Of a stretch of DNA of 33,214 nucleotides, positions 23,909 through 30,925 are shown piece after piece; position 1 is the first letter of the stretch, and the number at the start of each line of letters is the position of its first letter. The stretch spans positions 1 to 33,214 of the forward strand of contig CAKZSH010000278.1 in the NCBI GenBank assembly GCA_937918905.1, in the 5' to 3' direction. Source of the stretch: an uncultured Saprospiraceae bacterium (GTDB lineage Bacteria > Bacteroidota > Bacteroidia > Chitinophagales > Saprospiraceae). A program made the position numbers and the translations under genes. The notes below the pieces were generated by a model. The model did no database searches. It was not told where the DNA came from and worked only from the letters and a program-made list of their open reading frames with translations.

Positions 23909-24408
23909 TAACTATTTGAATAAACCACATCAATTCACCTTGAACCTTTTTTATGAATTCCTTCGAATCTTAGATACCTGTTCAAAATTAGTGTTGTCGT
24001 TCGAAGTATAAAGGCTATGATAGATTTTTTTTATGAGAAGCCCCTTTAATCTTAAACTGGTTAAACAACTTTTCTTTTTTGAAAAAATATTAAAAAAATT
24101 AGAATCTGTTAAATTTGATTCGGCAGTTTATAGTTCGGCATTTGGGGATTTTTTTAATTTTAAATTTTAAAATGTTTCATTTTATCTATTTTTTACAAAT
24201 TTATATTTGTTTTTGAGAAATATGGAAAATTGAAAAAAATGGAATTTGGTTAAGAAATAACCTACTTTTGTCTCTTGTTTTTAGAAACAGCTTATAATCA
24301 ACTTACCTAGACTTTATACTAAGTAAAATCAAAGCATCCTATATTTTTTATTTCTCGTTTTGGAAATAATACTTTCCAAAGCGAATTACCTATTTATGTC
24401 AGATTACA
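23909..24408. other. AT-rich gap with a candidate SulP promoter
   Basis: Five hundred bases without a supported gene. TACTTTTG at 24263-24270 matches the -7 consensus and a TTTG lies at 24245-24248, but the 14-bp spacing is short. If used, it gives a leader of about 130 bases before the SulP ATG. I see nothing else here. Confidence 0.4.
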
Positions 24409-25932
24409 ATGAAAAAGTATTTTAACCTATTTGATTTATCACAAAAAGTAGACTACAAAACCGAGATTTTGTCAGGACTAACTGTAGCTCTTGCTTTGAT
24501 ACCCGAGGCAGTAGCATTTGCAATGATTGCAGGACTTGATCCTTTGATTGGGTTGTACGCCGCATTTATGATGGGCTTAGTGACTTCGATTTTAGGAGGA
24601 CGACCTGGAATGATTTCGGGAGCGACAGGAGCGGTTGCAGTTGTAATTGCAGCATTGGCACTTTCGCATGGAGCAGAGTATATTTTTGCAACTGTAGTGT
24701 TAGCTGGAATCCTTCAGATGACTGCTGGATTTTTGAAACTAGGAAAATTGATGAGGTTGGTGCCGCATCCTGTGATTTTTGGTTTTGTAAATGGATTGGC
24801 GATTGTGATTTTTATGTCGCAGTTGGTTCAGTTTCAAGATGGAAGCGGAAGTTGGTTAGCAGGAACAGATTTATATATGTTTGGAGGATTAGTGTTATTG
24901 ACGATGTTGATTATATGGGGATTGCCAAAGTTGACAAAATTGGTTCCGTCTTCTTTAGTTGCGATTTTAACCATTTTTGGAATTGTATTGTTTTTTGGAT
25001 TAGAAACAAAGTCAGTAGGAGATATTGCAAAAATCTCTGGCGGGTTTCCACCATTCCATATTCCGATGGTGCCATTTACTTTAGAGACCTTTGTTTTGAT
25101 TTTTCCATATGCAGCAATCATGGCTGGGGTAGGATTGATTGAAAGTTTGTTGACATTGAATATCATTGATGAGATTACAGAAACACGAGGCCAGGGAAAT
25201 AGAGAAGCAGTAGCACAAGGTATTGCTAATGTTTTGTCTGGATTATTTTCTGGAATGGGAGGTTGTGCAATGATCGGTCAGAGTTTGATTAATATCTCTT
25301 CAGGAGCACGGGCACGATTATCTGGAATTGTGGCTGCGGTGATGTTGTTAATGTTTATCATGTTTGGTGCAAGTTTGATTGAGCAAATGCCAATGGCTGC
25401 ATTGACAGGGTTGATGATTATGGTTGCGATAGGAACATTCGAATGGGCGAGTTTAAAGACATTTAACAAAATGCCTAAGTCGGATATTTTAGTGATGGTT
25501 TTGGTAACACTTGTAACAGCAGTTTTACATAATTTAGCTTTGGCGGTAATTATTGGAGTTATTATTTCAGCATTGGTTTTTGCTTGGGATAATGCTAAGA
25601 GAATTCGTGCAAGAAAAAGAATTGATGAAAATGGTGTGAAACATTATGAAATCTATGGCCCGTTATTTTTTGGATCGGTTACCGTTTTTAATGAAAAATT
25701 TGATGTACTAAATGACCCTGATGAAATCGTAATTGACTTTGTGGAAAGTAGGGTAGTGGATATGTCTGCAATAGAAGCTTTGAATAGAATTACAGAACGT
25801 TATCAAAAAGTAGGAAAGAAAGTTCACTTAAAACATTTGAGTAAAGATTGTCAAAGACTATTGCAAAATGCTGAGGCAATTATTGATGTAAATGTTTTGG
25901 ATGATCCTAGTTATAAATTGGTTTTAGATTAA
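24409..25932 (+). CDS. SulP-family anion transporter with C-terminal STAS domain
   Basis: A 507-residue inner membrane protein. The first helices carry the SulP signature (LSGLTVALALIPEAVAFAMI), a stretch GLYAAFMMGLVTSILGGRPG and then SGATGAVAVVIAAL, the substrate-binding core of the fold. About 12-14 hydrophobic segments end near residue 395, followed by a STAS domain (about 410-507; VIDFVESRVVDMSAIEALNR). Bacterial SulP proteins carry sulfate, bicarbonate or dicarboxylates; this relatively short type is often near carbonic anhydrase, which is not seen here, so the substrate is left open. Single gene, with a truncated palindrome starting 2 bp after its stop. Confidence 0.93.
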   Translation: MKKYFNLFDLSQKVDYKTEILSGLTVALALIPEAVAFAMIAGLDPLIGLYAAFMMGLVTSILGGRPGMISGATGAVAVVIAALALSHGAEYIFATVVLAGILQMTAGFLKLGKLMRLVPHPVIFGFVNGLAIVIFMSQLVQFQDGSGSWLAGTDLYMFGGLVLLTMLIIWGLPKLTKLVPSSLVAILTIFGIVLFFGLETKSVGDIAKISGGFPPFHIPMVPFTLETFVLIFPYAAIMAGVGLIESLLTLNIIDEITETRGQGNREAVAQGIANVLSGLFSGMGGCAMIGQSLINISSGARARLSGIVAAVMLLMFIMFGASLIEQMPMAALTGLMIMVAIGTFEWASLKTFNKMPKSDILVMVLVTLVTAVLHNLALAVIIGVIISALVFAWDNAKRIRARKRIDENGVKHYEIYGPLFFGSVTVFNEKFDVLNDPDEIVIDFVESRVVDMSAIEALNRITERYQKVGKKVHLKHLSKDCQRLLQNAEAIIDVNVLDDPSYKLVLD

Positions 25933-25934
25933 TC

Positions 25935-26045
25935 GGAAGGGATTTGAAAAAGGGAAAAAGGGAAGATGGATTTAAGATTTGTGAAGTATGTCGAATACTA
26001 GTGAAAGGTCGAGTTACCGATTTTTCGAAAAACTTCTTAAATCTT
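25935..26045. repeat. Truncated palindrome E3 after the SulP gene
   Basis: The left arm (GAAAAAGGGAAGATGGATTT, then AAGATTTG) is a close copy of the left arm of E2 at 19944. The core GAAGTATGTCGAATA and TTTCGAAAAACTTC matches E1 and E2. The right arm runs only as far as TTAAATCTTA and then stops where an ATACCG-type end begins, so about 20 bp of right arm is missing. This is a palindrome broken by insertion or deletion. Confidence 0.75.
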
Positions 26046-26066
26046 ATACCGAATTTAATAAGAGGT
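26046..26066 (+). mobile_element. Solo end of the ATACCG element
   Basis: These 21 bp (ATACCGAATTTAATAAGA and GGT) are identical to 19654-19674, the left end of the 158-bp element. No matching opposite end is found before pfaD. It abuts the broken arm of palindrome E3. This may be a remnant of an inserted and partly deleted copy; the AT-rich sequence in 26067-26220 has no recognisable gene. Confidence 0.65.
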
Positions 26067-26226
26067 TTTAAAATTCCAGAAGATGATGTCAAAATAATGA
26101 TGTAAATATATTGTTATAAAATTAAACGAATATGGATAAAGTATAAAAGAATTTAATAATGTTAGAAAGTAAAAAAAGAATTGTAGTATTCGTTGAAGGT
26201 GCCCCAAACGTAAGGCTATCTTAATT

Positions 26227-26268
26227 TTTGCCACAAAGCTACAAAGAAGGTTAAGACTTTGTGGCAAA
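26227..26268. repeat. Perfect 12-bp hairpin
   Basis: TTTGCCACAAAG (26227-26238) and CTTTGTGGCAAA (26257-26268) pair exactly around an 18-nt loop. It lies between the convergent SulP and pfaD genes and may help end transcription from either side. Confidence 0.7.
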
Positions 26269-26287
26269 TCATCTGAATCTGTGGATT

Positions 26288-26329
26288 TTTTTCTTAGCCA
26301 TCGGATTTACATCCGACGGCTAAGAAAAA
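26288..26329. terminator. Strong hairpin downstream of pfaD
   Basis: TTTTTCTTAGCC (26288-26299) and GGCTAAGAAAAA (26318-26329) pair perfectly, and after one mismatch TCGGAT/ATCCGA extends the stem to 19 positions with the loop TTAC. The stem foot is T5/A5, so on either strand the hairpin ends in T residues, a bidirectional terminator pattern. It lies 52 bp after the pfaD stop. Confidence 0.65.
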
Positions 26330-26380
26330 CAAGATCAAAGACACACATTCATGAACACTCCCTAATGCACTTCCAATTTG

Positions 26381-27994
26381 TTAAACGAGTATTCCTTTTC
26401 CTTTTAACGCAAAGTTCTCCACCTCAATCGGAAACTCCACTCCTTGCATTTTCAATGCCTGCACCCGATACAAATAAGCCGCACCCTGCATAATCTGCTC
26501 CGCCACATCCGCCGCATGTCTATTGTTATAATCTTCGAGGTAACTACCTTTCACCCAATCATTAAATGCACCCATCGAAGGGCCACACCAAATTTGATAA
26601 TCTTGAGCACGACCTTCCGTACCTGCATTTGCCCAGTTAGAAGACAATCCTAAGTACCATCGGAAAATCAAAGCCATCTTACGTTTTGGATTTCCTTGCG
26701 CACGTTCAATTTGTTCAGGATCTCTTTTTTCGAAAAACTCAATACAACCTTGCCAGATTTCTTCTAATGGTTTTTTGAAAATTTGCTTTTCTAATTTTGC
26801 CCGTTCGTCTGCAGGGATTTCGTCAATGGAATTATAATGTTTATAATATTCGTATAATTTTTTGGCACGAGGAGCAAAGAGAGTCCCTCTTTTTAGTACT
26901 TGTAATTCTACGCCCATTTCAAACATATCGGAAGCTGGAGCCATCATCACATCGGTAGAGGCAACAGTTTGTAACAATTTACGCACGTGTTCCGAGGTTC
27001 CTGCTTCTGTACAAGCCTGATTCACAGAACCAGTCACTACAAATGCTGCACCCATCATAAATGCACCCAACGCAGAGGCAGGTGTTGAAATTCCTCCTGC
27101 TGCACCAACTCTGATTTTTTTCTCAAAATTATACTTCGCTTGATATTCATCTCGCAACTGAATAATGGTAGATAATAATGCGACCAATGGTCGATTATCC
27201 GTATGCCCTCCTGAATCAGCTTCTACCGTAATATCATCTGCCATCGAAACTCGGGATGCTAATTGCGCTTGCGCTGCTGTAATTTTTCCTTTTTCTAAAA
27301 GTGCATTTAAAAATCGCTCAGGTGCTGGTTGCATAAAATGTGCAGCAACTTCCTTTCGAGATATTTTTGCAATAACTTTGTTTTTAGTAATGACATTTCC
27401 TTCTGCATCTTGACTTAATCCTGCGACTCTATAATGAACGATATTTTCTGTCAATGCTAAAAATGCAGATGCTTCCACGACATGAACTCCTTTTTCCAAA
27501 AATAATTTTACTGCTCCTTCTTCAAGCGCAGGTTCGTTTGGACTATGGATTAAATTGAATGCATACGACTGTGTTGGTAATGCTCCTTGTATTTTTTCTA
27601 TGGCTTGTAAAACTCTTGTTGGAACTAAACCTGCTGCTCCGAACGAACCTAAGAATCCTGCTTTTCCAATTGCGATGACCAATTCTTCGGATGCGATTCC
27701 GTTGGCCATTGCTCCTGTTTTGTAGGAGTATTTGAGGTTGTAGTCTTCTTGGAAGGTTGGGTCGCCGAGTTGGGAAGCGGTCATGGGATTCGCCATGGCT
27801 AAGACTTGGAGTCCTCTTCCTTGTGAGACTAATTCGCCGTCGTTACTTGCGCCGATTCTTCCTCGGAAGTCTTGCATGATGTAACAAGGCTTTTCCGTAT
27901 TGGAAAGTTTTTCTTGAATTTCTTCTGGGGTGAAGACGATGTCTCTTGGGGAACCTTTCCAGAAAAGTTGTTGTGGTGTACCGTTGTATTTCAT
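26381..27994 (-). CDS. pfaD: PfaD, enoyl reductase component of PUFA synthase
   Basis: A 537-residue FMN-dependent enzyme of the nitronate monooxygenase-like TIM-barrel family. In the PfaABCDE polyunsaturated fatty acid synthases this protein acts as the trans-enoyl reductase. Supporting features are the N-terminal PCYIMQDFRGRIG region specific to PfaD, FLGSFGAAGLVPTRV (114-128), the FMN-site motif EADSGGHTDNRPLV (259-271), VGAAGGISTP (296-305), GAAFVVTGSVNQ (315-326) and the long PfaD-specific C-terminal region (about 380-537) absent from simple nitronate monooxygenases. It lies downstream of pfaC on the same strand but three genes away. A 137-bp palindrome starts 18 bp before its ATG, so it needs its own promoter or readthrough. 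Confidence 0.93.
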   Translation of the reverse strand: MKYNGTPQQLFWKGSPRDIVFTPEEIQEKLSNTEKPCYIMQDFRGRIGASNDGELVSQGRGLQVLAMANPMTASQLGDPTFQEDYNLKYSYKTGAMANGIASEELVIAIGKAGFLGSFGAAGLVPTRVLQAIEKIQGALPTQSYAFNLIHSPNEPALEEGAVKLFLEKGVHVVEASAFLALTENIVHYRVAGLSQDAEGNVITKNKVIAKISRKEVAAHFMQPAPERFLNALLEKGKITAAQAQLASRVSMADDITVEADSGGHTDNRPLVALLSTIIQLRDEYQAKYNFEKKIRVGAAGGISTPASALGAFMMGAAFVVTGSVNQACTEAGTSEHVRKLLQTVASTDVMMAPASDMFEMGVELQVLKRGTLFAPRAKKLYEYYKHYNSIDEIPADERAKLEKQIFKKPLEEIWQGCIEFFEKRDPEQIERAQGNPKRKMALIFRWYLGLSSNWANAGTEGRAQDYQIWCGPSMGAFNDWVKGSYLEDYNNRHAADVAEQIMQGAAYLYRVQALKMQGVEFPIEVENFALKGKGILV

Positions 27995-28012
27995 GTTTGT
28001 ATTTTTTACTAA

Positions 28013-28149
28013 CGTGAATATTTTTAAACGCAGAGGCGCGGAGGCGCAGAGTTTTTTACATTAATGTGTATGTTTTTTTATAAAAAACAAAATACGTATG
28101 CAAAAAAAAACTCAGCGTCTCCCCGCCTCTGCGTTGAAAAATATTCACG
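28013..28149. repeat. 137-bp palindrome, copy A, between GxxExxY and pfaD
   Basis: CGTGAATATTTTT...AACGCAGAGGCG at the left pairs with the mirror arm ending AAAAATATTCACG over about 45 bp, and the centre is TTTTTTTATAAAAAA. It lies 11 bp after the GxxExxY stop and 18 bp before the pfaD start. It is the same length and orientation as the copy at 28594. Differences between left and right arms within the copy lie mainly in the GCGCGGAGGCGCAGAG segment. Confidence 0.9.
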
Positions 28150-28160
28150 CCAAAAGATTT

Positions 28161-28553
28161 TCAAAAGTTATTGACTTTTCGTTTGACACCCCGAAGCATT
28201 TGAGTGACATTAAAATTCATTAAGTAACCGAGTCGCTTATTTCCTAATTTTAAATAAGTAACAACTTGTGCTTCATGAATAGGAAATATTTCTTGTATAC
28301 ATTTTAATTCAAGAATTATTTCATCTTCTACAAGTATATCGACTATGTAATATTTTTCTAATTTCTTTCCTTTATAAAAAATTGGTAGTTTCACTTGTTG
28401 CTCCGCTTTTAATCCTCTCATCCTTAATTCTTCCATCAAGCAAGCTTCATAAACGGATTCTAATAATCCTGGTCCCGTTAGTTTATGAACTTCGATTGCT
28501 GCACCTATAATTATAGATGCAAGGTCGTTTAATTCGTCTTGTGTAGGTTTCAT
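28161..28553 (-). CDS. GxxExxY protein (PD-(D/E)XK nuclease-like fold)
   Basis: A 130-residue protein of the GxxExxY family. The name motif is present as G29-L-L-E32-S-V-Y35 in TGPGLLESVYEACLMEEL. It is followed by a nuclease-like arrangement: D72 in YYIVDILVED, E82-L-K84 in ILELKC, and Q96-V-V-T-Y100, the QxxxY element. These suggest an intact PD-(D/E)XK core, but the family's function is not established. The gene is bracketed by two 137-bp palindromes in direct orientation (28013-28149 and 28594-28730), which suggests the gene and palindromes form one unit. It lies between two PUFA synthase genes with no metabolic link to them. Confidence 0.88.
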   Translation of the reverse strand: MKPTQDELNDLASIIIGAAIEVHKLTGPGLLESVYEACLMEELRMRGLKAEQQVKLPIFYKGKKLEKYYIVDILVEDEIILELKCIQEIFPIHEAQVVTYLKLGNKRLGYLMNFNVTQMLRGVKRKVNNF

Positions 28554-28593
28554 TTTATAGTATGTTTAATTATTGAGAAATCGTTTTTTGTTG

Positions 28594-28730
28594 CGTGTTT
28601 ATTTTTCAACGCAGAGGCGGGGAGACGCTGAGTTTTTTACACTAACGTGTATGTTTTTTTTATAAAAAAACAAAACACGGATACGAAAAAACTCTGCGCT
28701 TCCCCGTCTCTACGTTGAAAAATAAACACG
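28594..28730. repeat. 137-bp palindrome, copy B, upstream of GxxExxY
   Basis: CGTGTTTATTTTTCAACGCA begins the left arm and TGAAAAATAAACACG ends the right. The centre is T8 ATA A7. It is the same size as copy A and in the same orientation, with a 31-bp stretch (AACGCAGAGGCGGGGAGACG onwards) identical to the inverted right arm of copy A. It starts 40 bp upstream of the GxxExxY ATG and ends 15 bp after the lipoprotein stop, so it may serve as that gene's transcript end. Confidence 0.9.
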
Positions 28731-28745
28731 TCAAATCGTAGAAAC

Positions 28746-29591
28746 TTACTCAATCACCCCCTTCAAAAAACCAATCTTCCCCCTCATATTACTCTCCTCC
28801 GTATCCTCATAATCATCTTCCATATTAAAATTTCTACCATTATAAATAATCTTCAAAACAAACGATTCATCATCCACCCAAGCCATTTTCTGAATCATCC
28901 AATCCTCTTGCGCACTATAATCAGTATAATCTTTTAAAGTATAGATTCCATCTTGCTGTTCAACTTTTTTAATTAAAATATAACTATCATCAGCAAATAA
29001 ATTATCTAAGCTTAGAAAAATATATTTCTGATTAGGAGATACTTCAAAACGATTAAACCCAAAATCAGAATTAGCGTTAAGTGGATATTTATCTCCATTG
29101 ATACCATTCATTAAAATAGTTTCGGAATAGTGAGCACCACCATAATAATTGGTATTAATAATGTGGTAATCAATCGCTCTAAGCCATCCTAAGTAAGATG
29201 AAACTTCACTTTCATCTTTTGGATTTGTTTTAAAAGCAATATGCTCTTCTTCAATTCTAATTAAGAAAGAAGTATCCGTTCGGGAAACCATTGTTTTAAC
29301 TGTATCAACACTTTCTGTTTTTTGAGAAAAATATTTTAGAAACTCTTCCTTTTTAATTTCTTCAAAAGAAATTTTTGTATGTACATCTTCAATTAAGCCG
29401 ATTGAAGATTCTTCGTGTACAGTATCTATATTGATTACGGTAACTGAAATATGTTCATTTGCTACAACATCTAAATTTTTTTCAATGGCTTTCGTATTAT
29501 AAGAATCGCTCTTTTGCGTAACTCCTTGACAAGATTGAAAAAGTAGAGATATGAAAAAAAATATATTAAAAATGAGTTTGATTTTTTTCAT
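28746..29591 (-). CDS. Lipoprotein of unknown function
   Basis: A 281-residue protein with a lipoprotein signal: MKKIKLIFNIFFFISLLFQS followed by Cys21. The rest is charged and mostly beta-like, with GINGDKYPLNANSDFGFNRFEVSPNQ and YIFLSLDNLFADDSYILIKK suggesting a beta-propeller or lipocalin-like repeat, but I recognise no family. The C-terminal part is acidic (DDYEDTEESN). It lies 20 bp downstream of the Fic gene on the same strand and is probably co-transcribed with it. That arrangement hints at one insertion unit rather than a shared function. Confidence 0.75.
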   Translation of the reverse strand: MKKIKLIFNIFFFISLLFQSCQGVTQKSDSYNTKAIEKNLDVVANEHISVTVINIDTVHEESSIGLIEDVHTKISFEEIKKEEFLKYFSQKTESVDTVKTMVSRTDTSFLIRIEEEHIAFKTNPKDESEVSSYLGWLRAIDYHIINTNYYGGAHYSETILMNGINGDKYPLNANSDFGFNRFEVSPNQKYIFLSLDNLFADDSYILIKKVEQQDGIYTLKDYTDYSAQEDWMIQKMAWVDDESFVLKIIYNGRNFNMEDDYEDTEESNMRGKIGFLKGVIE

Positions 29592-29611
29592 AATGTATTT
29601 CTAAATTAAAC

Positions 29612-30691
29612 TTACCGCCTGCTCAATAAATCAAATAAAGGACGATTGATGTAATAATTTGTTTTATGAATCCTTTCTTTTTCCAATAAACCATCTTCCG
29701 CAAGTTGATTTAAATAACCTGAAGCAGTTGGTCTAGAAACACCTAAATCATCTATTACAAAATCAATTTTTGTATAAGGATGTTTAAATAAATTATTCAG
29801 TAAATCCTGACTATAAAATTTATAATTACTACGTAAATTATTTTTGGTTTCTAACATCAATACTTTTATAGAGGTGATAAGTTGGATGGTTTCTTTCGAT
29901 GTTTCTTCCACCCCTTTTATCATATATAAAATCCAATCCTCGTATTCATTCGTATCTCTTACCTTTTGCAAAAGTTGATAATAATCAGATTTGTGTCGGA
30001 TGATATAACTACTCAAATATAAAATTGGTAAATCCAACAAACCATTTACAATCAAATAAAGAATATTTATAATTCTTCCAGTTCTTCCATTTCCATCATA
30101 GAAAGGATGGATACTTTCAAACTGAAAATGGATGATTGCCATTTTTACCAAAGGGTCAAAATCACTCAATTCAGGATTGTTGATGTACTGTTCCAAGTTT
30201 GACATCAAAGCAACAATCTCATCATTATGCTGAGGTGGAGTGTAAATGACTTCTCCTGTACTTGAATTTTTCAAAGCAGTACCAGCTACTTTTCTAAATC
30301 CTGCTTTGTTCTTTTCCAATTGTTCCTGAATTTCCAATATCATATTATTGGTCAAAATTTCTCTTTCAGAAATCAATGCGAAACCTCTTTTAAGCGCAGT
30401 AATATAATTTTGAACTTCTTTGGTTTCCAGCGATTTTATCGTAGAAAAATCAATCTCTGATTTGTATAACTCATCGTGCGTAGTGACAATATTTTCAATA
30501 GCAGAACTATCTTTTGCCTCTTGCAAACCAAGGGTATTGATTAAAATATTTTGATTTGGAATAGTTGAAGCCACTCCTTTTAATTCAGCCAAAGCTTTGT
30601 GGGCTTTGAGCAAACTTCTAAGAATTACTTTATTTTCCACATCAAACTTGATAGGTAAATTTTCTAACCTCCATTTTGTATTTTGATTCAT
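29612..30691 (-). CDS. Fic-domain AMP-transferase-type protein with intramolecular inhibitory helix and C-terminal HTH
   Basis: A 359-residue Fic protein of the large class that carries its own inhibitor. The N-terminal region has the inhibitory motif S62-S-A-I-E66-N67, matching (S/T)xxxE(G/N). The Fic core has the complete active-site motif H195-PFYDGNGRTGR206. The C-terminal 70 residues are a winged-helix/HTH (DFVIDDLGVSRPTASGYLNQ by pattern), common in this type. Known relatives transfer AMP from ATP to a hydroxyl side chain of a target protein; the target here is unknown. The HTH suggests autoregulation, and repeated boxes lie 41-118 bp upstream. It shares a transcript with the lipoprotein gene downstream. 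Confidence 0.92.
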   Translation of the reverse strand: MNQNTKWRLENLPIKFDVENKVILRSLLKAHKALAELKGVASTIPNQNILINTLGLQEAKDSSAIENIVTTHDELYKSEIDFSTIKSLETKEVQNYITALKRGFALISEREILTNNMILEIQEQLEKNKAGFRKVAGTALKNSSTGEVIYTPPQHNDEIVALMSNLEQYINNPELSDFDPLVKMAIIHFQFESIHPFYDGNGRTGRIINILYLIVNGLLDLPILYLSSYIIRHKSDYYQLLQKVRDTNEYEDWILYMIKGVEETSKETIQLITSIKVLMLETKNNLRSNYKFYSQDLLNNLFKHPYTKIDFVIDDLGVSRPTASGYLNQLAEDGLLEKERIHKTNYYINRPLFDLLSRR

Positions 30692-30731
30692 GTGCTAAAA
30701 ATTGAATAAAATTTATCTTTGAATGAGTTAT

Positions 30732-30809
30732 TCTCATGTAAAGAAAACCCTGTTTTCCATACATGAAACAACTCTCATGTAAAGAAAATTCAATTTTATT
30801 TACACGAGA
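30732..30809. promoter_or_regulatory. Repeated operator-like boxes upstream of the Fic gene
   Basis: TCTCATGTAAAGAAAA occurs twice in direct orientation (30732-30747 and 30773-30788), 41 bp apart or about four helical turns. TTTACACGAGA (30799-30809) is an inverted, one-mismatch copy of the TCTCATGTAAA half. A related TATCTAAAGAAAACTCAATT follows at about 30817. They could be sites for the HTH of the Fic protein; this is inferred from position and spacing. I see nothing else in the 30692-30925 gap. Confidence 0.45.
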
Positions 30810-30925
30810 AACACAATATCTAAAGAAAACTCAATTATTTATGCACATAATTGTTTTAAAAACATCTTTTTGTTTTAAAAATAAAAATTATTAAAATATG
30901 ATATTTCCTTTCTTTTAATTCATTT

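Noticed and set aside
23730-24011. 93-codon open frame after the UMF1-like gene
   Set aside because: Mostly a translation of the 321-bp palindrome; no protein features.
30714-30721. TATCTTTG, a perfect -7 match on the plus strand
   Set aside because: It would drive transcription away from the Fic gene and antisense into pfaC; no plus-strand gene follows, so it is probably chance in AT-rich DNA.
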